64,000 nt of DNA from assembly GCF_004801405.1 (NCBI RefSeq), contig NZ_SSOB01000033.1:1-64000 (forward strand). Reading direction: 5' to 3'. Under the pieces are notes generated by a model that worked only from the letters and a program-made list of their open reading frames with translations, had not been told where the DNA came from and made no database searches. This DNA comes from Cohnella fermenti (GTDB lineage: Bacteria; Bacillota; Bacilli; Paenibacillales; Paenibacillaceae). Shown here piece by piece: positions 24,258-33,313 of this stretch; position 1 is the first letter of the stretch; the number at the start of each line of letters is the position of its first letter. Position numbers and translations under genes: made by a program.

Positions 24258-24360
24258 GCTTGCGAAAATAAACACCAAAATAAAAAAACGGAGCCATATG
24301 GCGAAGCAGCGATACTCGTTACGATAAGGATGCAAGTATCAATCTAAACAGGAGTGATCG

Positions 24361-26094
24361 TTGCGTATGACATGGACGCTAAGAGCGGGGGCAGTTGCGC
24401 TGATCGCCGGCGCGATGGCGTTGTCGGGGTGCAGCTCGAATTCGTCGAACGGCAATGCAAGCGGTAACGCGGGGGCGTCTGCCGGAGCCTCCGGGAGCGG
24501 AGACCAAGGGACGACAGAGACAGCCAAGCTGACCTGGTTCTCGGATGTAAGCGGCTGGAATCCTCCTTCTCCGTGGAATTCGGACCCGGCTTCCGTTGAA
24601 GGGACGATTACAAGCAAGACGGGACTCTCCTTCGAATTCAACATACCGGCCCAGGATGCGGGCACCAAGCTGAGCCTTATGCTCGTCTCCTCGGACAAGC
24701 TGCCCGATGTGATCTCGATCTCGGACGGCACTCTGATCAAGAAGCTGATCCAGGCCGACAAGGTGTGGAAGCTGGACGAATTCCTGCAGAAGTACGACCC
24801 GGATTCCCCTCTGTTGAGCAAGTTCCCGGAAGACATCAAGCAAGCGCTGATCGAGCGGGACGGAGGCTGGTACGCGTACCCGAGCCATATGGACTCGACC
24901 GACGCTCGCGAGCTGTACCCGCCGTCGAGCGACTTCTACAACGATTTCGCGAAGTTCCGGTCGAACGGAGCAATTATGTTCAATGAGCAGATCATGGAGC
25001 AGGCGGGCATCGCCGCCGACGAGCTGACGACGGAGGCCGGCGTCCTCGCCGCGCTCGAGAAGGTGAAGGGGATGACGTTCAACGGCTCCCCGGTCATCCC
25101 GCTGCAGATCGACGGCAAGGAATATGCAGGCATGTCGGTCGGAGGTCTCGGGCACGGAGGAACGCTGGGCGTGCTGGAATCGATGTTCGGAGCGATGCCC
25201 GTCGACAAGGACGGGAATTACCGCGACATCATTCTGGCTCCGGAGACCAAGAATGCGATTGATTTCTTGTACGAAGCGGCGAAGCTGGGCGCCTTCGACC
25301 CGAGCCAGATGACAACCGACGATACCGCGACCAAGGCGGCGGTCAAGAGCGGACGCGTCTTCGCCTTCATCGGCAATACGGCGGACACGGGCTTTACCGA
25401 CGAAGATGCCGCCACCACTTGGACGACGCCGGGACCCGTCCAATCCAGCCAGAATGCGAAGCCGGTATTCGGCAAGTCGCTGAAGGCCGGAACGGGCTGG
25501 CTCAGCACCTTCATCTCCAAGTCGGCTCCGCATCCCGAGCTCATTGCCAAGTGGCTGGACTTCATGACAAGCGACGAGGGGCTGCTGCTTAACTACTATG
25601 GATTCGAAGGCACGGATTATGCGCTGGAGGACGGACTTGCCGTCCAAACCGATCAAGGGCTGAAGGATGCCGCCAACTATTCGACGACGGGCGTGTTCGC
25701 GTTCTGGCCGTTCCATAACATCGCCTGGCACGACCATGCGACCAAGGAACCGACGATCGCCAAGGGAGCGGACGGCTTGATGGCCCGGACCGTCCAGACG
25801 ACAATCGGCAAGGCGTCCGAGGTGTACGATACGACGCCGCTGCAGATGCCGAGCGACTTTATCGAAGCCGGCAGCAAGATGGCGAACAATCAGATGCAGA
25901 TCAAGACCTACCTGGAAGCTCAGGTGTCGAAGATGGTTCTGGCCAAGGACGAGGCATCCCGAGACCAAACCTACGAAGAGACGATAGCGAAGATAAAGCA
26001 GATGGGGCTGGACGAGATCAACGCCAAAATAAACGAGCAGTTCCATAAGCAGGAACAGTCGCTTGGCGTGACGGTCATAGGCATCAATTCGTAA
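24361..26094 (+). CDS. Extracellular solute-binding lipoprotein of a sugar ABC importer
   Basis: 577 residues. The start is TTG at 24361: AGGAG (24350-24354) is 6 bases away, while the in-frame ATG at 24367 is 12 away. The lipoprotein signal ends with ALSGC (Cys24), then a Ser/Asn/Gly linker. The mature domain (AKLTWFSDVSGWNPPSPWN..., KLSLMLVSSDKLPDVISISD) fits the large LplA/YtcQ class that feeds LplB/YtcP permeases. Both permease genes follow. It should capture an oligosaccharide outside the cell; the exact ligand is unknown. A strong stem-loop after its stop may allow a higher level of this protein than of the permeases. Confidence 0.9.
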   Translation: MRMTWTLRAGAVALIAGAMALSGCSSNSSNGNASGNAGASAGASGSGDQGTTETAKLTWFSDVSGWNPPSPWNSDPASVEGTITSKTGLSFEFNIPAQDAGTKLSLMLVSSDKLPDVISISDGTLIKKLIQADKVWKLDEFLQKYDPDSPLLSKFPEDIKQALIERDGGWYAYPSHMDSTDARELYPPSSDFYNDFAKFRSNGAIMFNEQIMEQAGIAADELTTEAGVLAALEKVKGMTFNGSPVIPLQIDGKEYAGMSVGGLGHGGTLGVLESMFGAMPVDKDGNYRDIILAPETKNAIDFLYEAAKLGAFDPSQMTTDDTATKAAVKSGRVFAFIGNTADTGFTDEDAATTWTTPGPVQSSQNAKPVFGKSLKAGTGWLSTFISKSAPHPELIAKWLDFMTSDEGLLLNYYGFEGTDYALEDGLAVQTDQGLKDAANYSTTGVFAFWPFHNIAWHDHATKEPTIAKGADGLMARTVQTTIGKASEVYDTTPLQMPSDFIEAGSKMANNQMQIKTYLEAQVSKMVLAKDEASRDQTYEETIAKIKQMGLDEINAKINEQFHKQEQSLGVTVIGINS

Positions 26095-26109
26095 CATGAG
26101 CCGGAGAAA

Positions 26110-26145
26110 CCGGAGTGCCGGGGCGACCTTCGCCGGCACTTCCGG
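26110..26145 (+). other. Stem-loop between solute-binding and permease genes
   Basis: CCGGAGTGCCGG (26110-26121) pairs with CCGGCACTTCCGG (26133-26145) with one bulge. No T-run follows. Its placement just after the binding-protein stop suggests transcript protection or attenuation that raises binding protein over permease. Confidence 0.6.
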
Positions 26146-26168
26146 CTTCCATGTGGAGGGACCGCAGA

Positions 26169-27140
26169 ATGAAGCTTGCGAAGGAGAAGCCTGCCGGCAC
26201 GCTGGCCGGGCGACGCAAAGGATACGCGCTGCAGCGCGATTGGCGAACGCAGGCGGAACTGTTGATCATGCTGTGGCCGGCAGTGGCGCTCATCGTCGTA
26301 TTCAACTTTTTCCCCCTGTTCGGGCTGCTGATGGCATTCAAGGACTACGATCCGATCAGCGGAATCGAAGGGATCTTCACGAGTCCTTGGAATCGATTTG
26401 AGAACTTCACGATGATCTTCCACGACTTCCAGTTCTGGCCGATGGTGCGCAACACGCTCGGCATCAACCTGCTCGGTTCTCTGGTCGGCATTCCCGTCAC
26501 CCTCGGATTCGCCCTTCTTCTGAACGAGATCGTGAGCGCGAAGTTTAAATCGCTTATTCAGACCGTAACATATTTGCCGCACTTTCTCTCCTGGGTTATA
26601 TACGGGGGCTTGTTTATTACGCTGCTGAACCCGCAAGGCGGCATCGTCAACTATGTTCTGACCGAGCTTCATCTTGTCGATAAACCGATTCAGTTCCTGG
26701 CCGATCCGCATTACTTCTGGGGACTGGCGATCACGACCAACCTGCTCAAGGACATCGGCTGGGGAGCCATCCTGTACTTGGCCGCCATGTCGGGCATCGA
26801 ACAGTCGCTCTACGAAGCGGCCGCCATCGATGGGGCCGGGCGCTTTAAACGGATGCGTCATATTACGATTCCGGGCATTTTGCCGACGCTGATGATTTTG
26901 ATTATTTTTGCCGTGAGCGGCATGCTGAACAACAATTTTACGCAGATCTACGTTCTGCAGAATTCGCTTAATATGCAGGCCAGCCAAGTCATCGACACCT
27001 ATGTGTATCAGATAGGCTTGCTGCAATTCCAATTCGACGCGGCCACGGCTATCGGTCTTATGAAGTCGGTGCTTGCGCTCGTGCTGCTCGTCGGAGCGAA
27101 CTACGCTTCGAACAAGCTGACCAAATCAGGGCTGTTCTAA
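26169..27140 (+). CDS. Sugar ABC transporter permease, LplB type
   Basis: 323 residues, six membrane segments, with the cytosolic basic N-terminus KLAKEKPAGTLAGRRKGY. The EAA loop is LYEAAAIDGAGRFKRM (residues about 218-233). GGAGGG at 26156-26161 supports ATG 26169 over an in-frame ATG at 26115 that would run through the stem-loop. It forms a channel with the next gene's product and takes ligand from the lipoprotein at 24361. No ATPase gene lies in the operon, so an MsmX-like shared ATPase is expected. Confidence 0.9.
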   Translation: MKLAKEKPAGTLAGRRKGYALQRDWRTQAELLIMLWPAVALIVVFNFFPLFGLLMAFKDYDPISGIEGIFTSPWNRFENFTMIFHDFQFWPMVRNTLGINLLGSLVGIPVTLGFALLLNEIVSAKFKSLIQTVTYLPHFLSWVIYGGLFITLLNPQGGIVNYVLTELHLVDKPIQFLADPHYFWGLAITTNLLKDIGWGAILYLAAMSGIEQSLYEAAAIDGAGRFKRMRHITIPGILPTLMILIIFAVSGMLNNNFTQIYVLQNSLNMQASQVIDTYVYQIGLLQFQFDAATAIGLMKSVLALVLLVGANYASNKLTKSGLF

Positions 27141-27156
27141 GGAGGCATCTGGGAGT

Positions 27157-28080
27157 ATGGTGGGAGGAAAGTCTCCGGGCGAACGATTATTTTACCTCTT
27201 GAATGCCGCGATCATGGTTGTCATCATGGTCGTGACCGTATATCCGTTCTGGTACGCGCTGATCAGCTCGCTGAACCACGGGGCGGACCTGCAGCATGGT
27301 CCCGTCTTCGCCTGGCCCCGCAGCTTCACATGGGCCAGCTGGCGAACCGTGCTGGCCGATCCCGGCTTGCTGCAAGCGGCCTGGATCACGATCTCGCGGA
27401 CCGTCATCGTCACCGTCGTCTCCATCCTGTACACGGCGATGTTCGCCTACGCGTTCTCGCGCCCTTATCTGAAGGGACGCCGATGGTACATGGCGATCGG
27501 GTTCACGAGCATGTACTTCAGCGGCGGGCTGATTCCGTCGTTTATGCTGATGAACTGGCTGCATCTTTACGATTCGTATTGGGTCTACATCCTGCCCTCC
27601 TTGTTCAGCGGCTTCTGGAACGTTATTATCTTCAACGCCAATTACAAAGCGATTCCGGACGCCCTGTTCGAGTCGGCCAAGCTGGACGGCGCGAGCGAAT
27701 TCGCGATCTTCTTCCGCATTGTCCTGCCGCTCTCCAAGCCGGTGCTGGCGGCCCTGTCCATCTTCACGGCGGTCGGCATCTGGAACGATTACGGGACGAC
27801 GCTCTACTTCACGCAATCCGAGCATCTGCAGACGCTGCAATACATGATTCTGAAGCTGCTGCAGACGAGCTCGGCCGTCGAGCAGTTGTCCAGCTCGGCG
27901 GCGCTGTCGAATCCGTCCATCTCCCAGCTGCTGGCGCTGGCGCAAGGCAACGGCGAGATTACATCGCAGACGATCGAACTGGCCTCTATGGTTATCGCTT
28001 CGATCCCGATGATTATTATGTATCCTTTCGCGCAGAGGTTCTTTATCAAGGGGGTTCTCCTTGGCTCCGTTAAGGGATAA
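27157..28080 (+). CDS. Sugar ABC transporter permease, YtcP type
   Basis: 307 residues, six membrane segments, starting at LFYLLNAAIMVVIMVVTVYPF (residues about 11-31). The EAA loop reads LFESAKLDGASEFAIF, and the C-terminus ends RFFIKGVLLGSVKG, the family signature shared with the permease at 5462. It follows its partner by 16 bp, behind AAGGAGG. Together they complete the second importer of the window. Confidence 0.9.
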   Translation: MVGGKSPGERLFYLLNAAIMVVIMVVTVYPFWYALISSLNHGADLQHGPVFAWPRSFTWASWRTVLADPGLLQAAWITISRTVIVTVVSILYTAMFAYAFSRPYLKGRRWYMAIGFTSMYFSGGLIPSFMLMNWLHLYDSYWVYILPSLFSGFWNVIIFNANYKAIPDALFESAKLDGASEFAIFFRIVLPLSKPVLAALSIFTAVGIWNDYGTTLYFTQSEHLQTLQYMILKLLQTSSAVEQLSSSAALSNPSISQLLALAQGNGEITSQTIELASMVIASIPMIIMYPFAQRFFIKGVLLGSVKG

Positions 28081-28115
28081 TATTCGACGTGGAAAAGAAA
28101 GGGGAGGTGCTGTTT

Positions 28116-29033
28116 ATGCAAACGCCTTTGTATCGCGACCCTATTCATGACGGCGCGACCGATCCGACGCTTATTTACAACAGGCAAGAGCGGCAGTGGT
28201 GGATGGTGTATACGAGCAGGAGGGCGTCGGCGGAAGGGCCGGGCGTCGCCTGGGTTCACGGCTCGGATCTCGGCGTCGCTTCCTCTCCGGACGGAGGGCG
28301 CACCTGGACGTATCGGGGCACGCTGTCCGGGCTCGAGTTCGAATGGGGGCGCAATACGTTCTGGGCGCCGGAGATCGTCTATCGGGAAGGCGTCTATCAT
28401 ATGTATGTCAGCTATATTCAGGGCGTCCCCACCGCTTGGGTCGGCTCCCGAACGATCCTCCATTATTCCAGCCCGGACCTTCTGGCCTGGAAGCTGGAAG
28501 GGCCGCTGAAGCTGAGCTCCGACCGGGTTATCGATGCGTGCATCTTCGAGAAGCCGGCCGGCGGATTCCGGATGTGGTACAAGGATGAAGCGAACAATTC
28601 GTTCACTTACGCGGCGGACAGCGACGATTTATACGAGTGGAAGCCGATCGGCCCGGCGCTGACGCATCGCGCGCACGAGGGGCCCAATGTGTTCCGCTTC
28701 CACGACAGCTATTGGATGATCGTCGACGAATGGAGCGGCCAGGGCGTCTTCCGGTCCGACGATCTGGAGCATTGGACGCCGGCCGGGCACATCCTGGCAG
28801 CCTCGGGCAAGCGGGAGGATGACGCGGGCTTCGGCCACCATGCGGATGTCGTCGTGGTCGGAGACGAAGCGTACATCTTCTACTTCACGCATCCGGGGCG
28901 AGCCGCACGCGGCGGCGCAGGGCAAGACGGCCGCGAGCAGCGGCGCTCTTCGGTTCAAGCCGCGCGTCTGCGCGTCAGGGACGGCGAGCTGATCTGCGAC
29001 CGCGACGAGGAGTTTGAAGTGCGGTTGCCGTGA
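28116..29033 (+). CDS. GH43-like five-bladed beta-propeller glycosidase
   Basis: 305 residues without a signal peptide. The order of acidic motifs fits the GH43/GH32-type propeller: D16 (DGATDPTLIY), D140 (RVIDACIF) and E188 (HEGPNVFRF), with the WAPEIVY blade motif at about 83-89. These would be base, pKa modulator and acid. ATG 28116 is chosen because GGGGAGGTG lies 6 bases ahead; the upstream GTG/ATG at 28089 lacks a site. As last gene of the importer operon it would act in the cytosol on the imported oligosaccharide, perhaps removing arabinosyl or xylosyl groups. The specific activity is not shown, and such proteins can be inactive or bind sugars only. Confidence 0.75.
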   Translation: MQTPLYRDPIHDGATDPTLIYNRQERQWWMVYTSRRASAEGPGVAWVHGSDLGVASSPDGGRTWTYRGTLSGLEFEWGRNTFWAPEIVYREGVYHMYVSYIQGVPTAWVGSRTILHYSSPDLLAWKLEGPLKLSSDRVIDACIFEKPAGGFRMWYKDEANNSFTYAADSDDLYEWKPIGPALTHRAHEGPNVFRFHDSYWMIVDEWSGQGVFRSDDLEHWTPAGHILAASGKREDDAGFGHHADVVVVGDEAYIFYFTHPGRAARGGAGQDGREQRRSSVQAARLRVRDGELICDRDEEFEVRLP

Positions 29034-29073
29034 GGAAGAACGCGTGCAAGCAAGCGTTAATGAGCAGGAACAA

Positions 29074-29114
29074 CCAATAGCGGAAGAGGGATGAACTCCC
29101 TCTTCCGCTATTGG
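29074..29114. terminator. Perfect 18-bp inverted repeat ending the second transporter operon
   Basis: Arms 29074-29091 (starting CCAATAGCGGAAG) and 29097-29114 pair over all 18 positions around the loop TGAAC. No T-run follows on either strand. The position right after the operon's last stop suggests termination or 3'-end protection. The length and perfection of the stem are unusual. Confidence 0.55.
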
Positions 29115-29171
29115 TCAATATGATTATCCGGTTGAACTGCGCGAATAATCAGCTTGTTTGCGCATCGCATT

Positions 29172-29229
29172 TTTTTCGACTACTCTCCAATATTTTTCGA
29201 TGTTTTGTCGCGTCCTCCTCCTTTACAAT
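29172..29229 (+). promoter_or_regulatory. Putative activated promoter with paired TTTTTCGA half-sites
   Basis: TTTTTCGAC (29172-29180) and TTTTTCGAT (29193-29201) are direct repeats 21 bp apart. A -10 TACAAT (29224-29229) lies downstream with no good -35. The 12-mer AATATTTTTCGA also occurs at 36129, upstream of the transporter genes of the same block. This looks like the autoregulated promoter of the 29271 operon, bound by the regulator at 31688 (inference). Confidence 0.6.
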
Positions 29230-29270
29230 CGATAGTATGGAAACGCATTCAGCAGGAGGTTGAGGGCTTC

Positions 29271-29504
29271 ATGATCCGATCGATTCGTATCAAGGATGTC
29301 GGAAGCATCGAGAAGGTTAATGCGATCGTCTCGAGGTATCCGTTCGACATCTGGATTCACAGCAAGAGCGGGTTGGCCGACGCCAAATCTATTCTTGGCT
29401 TGTATGCGCTGAAGCTTAATGAGCCGATGTTCCTTGTCGTTCCGGACGGAACGGACAGCAAGCGGCTGTTTGAAGAGCTCGAGCCATACGTAGAACTGGG
29501 CTGA
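29271..29504 (+). CDS. HPr-like protein lacking the phosphocarrier histidine (Crh-like)
   Basis: 77 residues with the open-faced HPr fold pattern. The segment SGLADAKSILGLYALKLNEPMF aligns with the HPr region around regulatory Ser46 (LKSIMGVMSL), placing Ser40 at that position. The N-terminal site that holds His15 in HPr (GIHARPA) reads VGSIEKV here, so PTS phosphotransfer is impossible. The same combination occurs in Bacillus Crh, which acts in catabolite repression after Ser phosphorylation by HPr kinase. AGGAGG precedes the ATG at 29271. It is first in an operon of sensing and sugar-transport genes. A role linking carbon status to this operon is inferred. Confidence 0.75.
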   Translation: MIRSIRIKDVGSIEKVNAIVSRYPFDIWIHSKSGLADAKSILGLYALKLNEPMFLVVPDGTDSKRLFEELEPYVELG

Positions 29505-29586
29505 CGCAGAACATTGGAAATTCCGAGAGCCCAAGCCGGGCAAGATCCCGCTGCCATAGGCGGCGGGGTCCAAGGAGGCATGAAGG

Positions 29587-31695
29587 ATGAATCAATGGAA
29601 GCGGGTCAGAGAATCGATCGGTCGAACGGCCGATCATCGGCTTCTAAGATTCGGAACCGTCCAGACGAGATTGACCGTATTCTTCGCGGTCTTGCTGGCG
29701 ATCACGATCGGAATAACGGGGATTGTCAGCTACCGACATTCGAGTGCAGCGATCAGCGGGAAAATTAAGCTTTATTCCGGACAGATTATCGAGCAGATCG
29801 GCGCCAAGATCGATCTGGATATCGGTCATATTCAATATGCGATCGAGGATATCGCATCCAGTGACAACATTCAGAGCGGACTAGCGGACATCAACGACAC
29901 GAACACGAGCAACACGCGTCGAGACAGCCTGATCAATAAGGAGATCGCCCACAAGCTGTCCCTGCTCAATTACGTGTCGAGCATTGTGCTGGACGTGAAC
30001 GGACTGGAGACGCTTGGGACGTACAACACCTTGAATAAACAGAAGCTTAAACGAATCGTTCAATCTACGGAAGAGACAAGCGGCTATCGTTATTCCCTCA
30101 TCGAGGACAGCACGAGCGGGAAGTTCTCCATCGCCATTAGCAAGAGAATCAAATCAGCCATAAACGGGCACAAGCTTGGCACGATTATTATAACGATTGA
30201 GGAGAAGCACTTGATGGAGATCTATGATAGAATCGAGCTGGGTCCCGGAGCCGAGTTGTTTATCATGGACGAACAAGAGCAGGTCGTGTCCAGCCGCAAC
30301 AAAGACAGGCTGCCGCTCGCCGGCGGTCCGGAGGATGCGGGCCTGACGGAAGCGGTTATGCACAAGGTCCTGAACGGGTCGGTGTCCGCCTTCGGACAAT
30401 CGTTCGGCGAACGCTCGCTGATCTCCACGGCTCCTGTCGCCTCTACCGGATGGACAGTCGTGTCCATCATTCCGGACTCGTTCCTGCGCATGGAGCTTGT
30501 GAGGCTTGAGCAGAGGATGCTGCTGATCGGAGCCGTGTGCCTGATCGTCGCGGCACTGGTCGCTTACTTCGTCTCGCTCGGCGTATCCGTGCCGAGCAGG
30601 AGGCTGATGGCGGCTATTCAGAGGGTAAGCGAAGGAGATCTGTCGGAGGTGCTGCGCGACCCGAATCGTGACGAGATGGGGACAATCTCCGCACGATTTA
30701 ACGATATGGTCGCAGCGATCGGCAATTTGGTTCGGAGAACGCGCGAATCCTCGGACCGGATGCTCGTCCAATCCCGCGGCACTGCGGCGATGGCCGAGCA
30801 ATTCCGCGGAGATCTCGGCGAGTTCGCCGCCTCGATGGGGCAGATCAGCGAAGGCTCCGTCAGGCAGGCGGCAGCGGCATCCGAAGGCTCGAACACAATG
30901 GTTGAACTGGCGGACAGAATTGACCGAATCGGCGACAGCATAGAAGGGATTCAGACGGCCGCAGCGGGAATCGGAATTGCATGCGGACAATCGCACGACA
31001 CGCTGTCGGTATTGAGCGACAAGACGGCCGCGGCGAACGCCGTGTTCGGCGAAGTCCATTCGCATATCGGAAGATGGAGCCGCGACTTGGCCGACGTCGG
31101 CCAAGTCGCGAGGACGATTCGGGGCATCGCCCGCCAGACGAATATTCTCGCCGTCAACGCGAGGATTGAAGCCAGTCGAGCCGGTGCGGCTGGCAGAGCC
31201 TTCGCAGTAGTAGCGGCAGAAGTAAGGCGATTGGCCGACGAGACGAAGGCCGCCGCCGAGAGCATTGCAAGCACGGTGGACGAGGTCGGTCACCGTGCCC
31301 GCGACGTTGTCGAGAGCGCTTCGCTGGCCGCACGTCTCTTCGGCGAGCAGGAGAAGGCGGTGAGAAGAACCGGCGAGACATTCGGACAAATCTCGAACGA
31401 AGCGGATATCGTTATCGAATTCGTGAATCGGATCGGCTGCGCTGCCGACGAGATGCTTCTGTCCAAGTCGCATACGCTTCAGGCGATGGAACAGATTGCG
31501 TCGGTCGCGGGCGAGACGGCCCATGTTACGGCGACTGTCTATGCCACGACGGAAGCGCATCTGCGCGAGACCGACAAGCTGACCGCAATGGCCCAAGCGA
31601 TCAAGGAGGAATCAGTCGGAATGTCGGAAGCGATCTCCGGTTGGGGGGACAGCGGGGCGGACGATAGGCTGGGCAGGAGGCGCGGAGATGTATAA
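29587..31695 (+). CDS. Methyl-accepting-chemotaxis-like receptor in a sugar-sensing operon
   Basis: 702 residues. Membrane segments are at about 27-49 and 309-332, with a roughly 260-residue extracellular dCache-like domain. A HAMP domain (about 333-385) and a helical signalling domain follow. The hairpin tip reads NILAVNARIEASRAG, then AAGRAFAVVAAEVRRLAD (about 519-552). The usual tip has [22 protein letters not shown], so the acidic residue after RAG is Ala534 and others differ. Coupling to CheW/CheA may therefore be weak or lost. It lies between the HPr-like gene and the regulator gene (8-bp overlap with the latter). It may instead feed the YesN/YesM pair, which is speculation. AAGGAGG precedes the ATG. 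Confidence 0.85.
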   Translation: MNQWKRVRESIGRTADHRLLRFGTVQTRLTVFFAVLLAITIGITGIVSYRHSSAAISGKIKLYSGQIIEQIGAKIDLDIGHIQYAIEDIASSDNIQSGLADINDTNTSNTRRDSLINKEIAHKLSLLNYVSSIVLDVNGLETLGTYNTLNKQKLKRIVQSTEETSGYRYSLIEDSTSGKFSIAISKRIKSAINGHKLGTIIITIEEKHLMEIYDRIELGPGAELFIMDEQEQVVSSRNKDRLPLAGGPEDAGLTEAVMHKVLNGSVSAFGQSFGERSLISTAPVASTGWTVVSIIPDSFLRMELVRLEQRMLLIGAVCLIVAALVAYFVSLGVSVPSRRLMAAIQRVSEGDLSEVLRDPNRDEMGTISARFNDMVAAIGNLVRRTRESSDRMLVQSRGTAAMAEQFRGDLGEFAASMGQISEGSVRQAAAASEGSNTMVELADRIDRIGDSIEGIQTAAAGIGIACGQSHDTLSVLSDKTAAANAVFGEVHSHIGRWSRDLADVGQVARTIRGIARQTNILAVNARIEASRAGAAGRAFAVVAAEVRRLADETKAAAESIASTVDEVGHRARDVVESASLAARLFGEQEKAVRRTGETFGQISNEADIVIEFVNRIGCAADEMLLSKSHTLQAMEQIASVAGETAHVTATVYATTEAHLRETDKLTAMAQAIKEESVGMSEAISGWGDSGADDRLGRRRGDV

Positions 31696-33307
31696 ATTGA
31701 TAATAGTGGATGACGAGATTCTGGTTCGGGATGCGATCAAGAGCCAGATGAACTGGACGGAGTACGGCTTCGAATGCATCGGCGATTGCGAAGACGGCAT
31801 TGAGGCGCTCGAGTTCATGGAACGAGAACAAGCGGATGTTGTGTTAACCGATATCGGGATGCCGTTCATGGACGGGCTGGAGCTTACCCGTGAATTGGCA
31901 GAACGACATCCGGATGCGAAGGTCGTCATTCTGACCGGTTATGACGACTTTGATTATGCTCAGAGGGCTGTGAAGCTTCAAGCGGTCGATTATTTGTTGA
32001 AGCCGATAACGTCAGTCGAGCTCGGCACCGTGCTGGCTCGATTGCGCCAGGATCTGGATTCGCAACGGAACAAAGAGCAGGATTATGAGCAATTGAGGCG
32101 CCAGCTCGCGGAGAACATGCCGCTCCTTCGAGAGCGCTTCCTCGAGCAGATGATGACCTCGCCTATGACGGACAGACAGAAGCGGGAAGGATTGAGCTAC
32201 TTCCAGATCGGCGCGAACGGAAGCCAGTGGATCGAACTGGCGATGGACGTGGATGAGTTCACCTGGGAGTATTCGTCCTCGATAGCCGATCAGCAATTGA
32301 TTCGATTCGCCGTCTATAATGTAGTGACGGAATTGATCGGCAGCCGCCAAGATTCCTCGGTGTATCGCGATTGCGAGAACCGAGTCTTCGCGCTCGTAGC
32401 CGGGGACGACCCTCGGAAGCTCATGGAGACGGCGCTTCAACTGGCGGAGGAGAGCCACGAAGCAATCGTCTCGATTCTTCCCGTTAAGCTGTCCATTGGA
32501 GTCGGCCTTCCTGCGAGGCTCAGGGAGGACGTCACCTGCGCGCATCGAACAGCGTTGGCGGCGCTCGAATATCGGTTCGTCATCGGCCTCGGAACGATCA
32601 TCCCTCTCTCGGACGTCGAAGCGCGCGAGCGGCCGGAGGTTTTATCCGTCGTTGCATGGGAGAGCGAGCTTGTCACGAAGCTGAAGACCGGAACTCCGGA
32701 TGAATTGGACGAATGGGTCGATAAGTTGTTCAAGGCGATCCGGGAACACCTCTTCCCGTTGCCGTTATGCCAATTGTACTTGCAGCGGATTGTCTTGACG
32801 CTGATGCATACGCTGTATGAGCTTGATCACCAGGCGGCGAGGCCGCCTGGACCGAGAAGCGATCCGATGGAGGAGCTTGCTCTTCTCGGTACGCTGGACG
32901 AAGCTCAGGCATGGCTTGGGGAGCTGTGCAAGCAAGCCGTCGCGAAGATACGCGGCTTAAGGGACAGCCAGAGCGATCTTCAAGTGAACAAGGCGCTTGA
33001 GTTCGTTAAGCACCATTATAAAGACCCGGATCTCTCGCTTATCTCCGTATGCAAGCACATCTCCATGAGTCCGAGCTACTTTAGCGTGATGTTCAAGCAG
33101 CATATCGGCAAGACTTTCGTGGAGCACGTGACGGATATACGAATGGAGAAGGCCAGGGAGCTATTGGCATTGACGTCCATGAAGAGTTATGAAATCGCTT
33201 ACGAAGTAGGATACAGCGATCCTCACTACTTCAGCGGAGCGTTCAAGAAGCACCAAGGAGATACGCCTACCGAATACCGCCAGAAATCGACGATGAAGAA
33301 GGCGTGA
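31688..33307 (+). CDS. YesN-type response regulator with AraC DNA-binding domain
   Basis: 539 residues. The receiver has DDE at 8-10, D55 (LTDIGMPF) and K105 (LLKPITS). The C-terminal AraC domain (about 430-530) includes ISMSPSYFSVMFKQHIG and SYEIAYEVGYSDPHYFSGAFKKH. The start lies inside the MCP-like gene, and the kinase gene starts 6 bp after its stop, an order (regulator before kinase) opposite to the first two pairs. The paired TTTTTCGA sites at 29172 and the related cluster at 36114 are its probable targets. GGAGG lies close upstream of the ATG. Confidence 0.9.
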   Translation: MYKLIIVDDEILVRDAIKSQMNWTEYGFECIGDCEDGIEALEFMEREQADVVLTDIGMPFMDGLELTRELAERHPDAKVVILTGYDDFDYAQRAVKLQAVDYLLKPITSVELGTVLARLRQDLDSQRNKEQDYEQLRRQLAENMPLLRERFLEQMMTSPMTDRQKREGLSYFQIGANGSQWIELAMDVDEFTWEYSSSIADQQLIRFAVYNVVTELIGSRQDSSVYRDCENRVFALVAGDDPRKLMETALQLAEESHEAIVSILPVKLSIGVGLPARLREDVTCAHRTALAALEYRFVIGLGTIIPLSDVEARERPEVLSVVAWESELVTKLKTGTPDELDEWVDKLFKAIREHLFPLPLCQLYLQRIVLTLMHTLYELDHQAARPPGPRSDPMEELALLGTLDEAQAWLGELCKQAVAKIRGLRDSQSDLQVNKALEFVKHHYKDPDLSLISVCKHISMSPSYFSVMFKQHIGKTFVEHVTDIRMEKARELLALTSMKSYEIAYEVGYSDPHYFSGAFKKHQGDTPTEYRQKSTMKKA

Positions 33308-33313
33308 TGACCG

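Noticed and set aside
24379..26139. 586-aa minus-strand open frame
   Set aside because: It is antisense to the lipoprotein gene at 24361; the composition is Arg/Leu/His-biased with no family motif.
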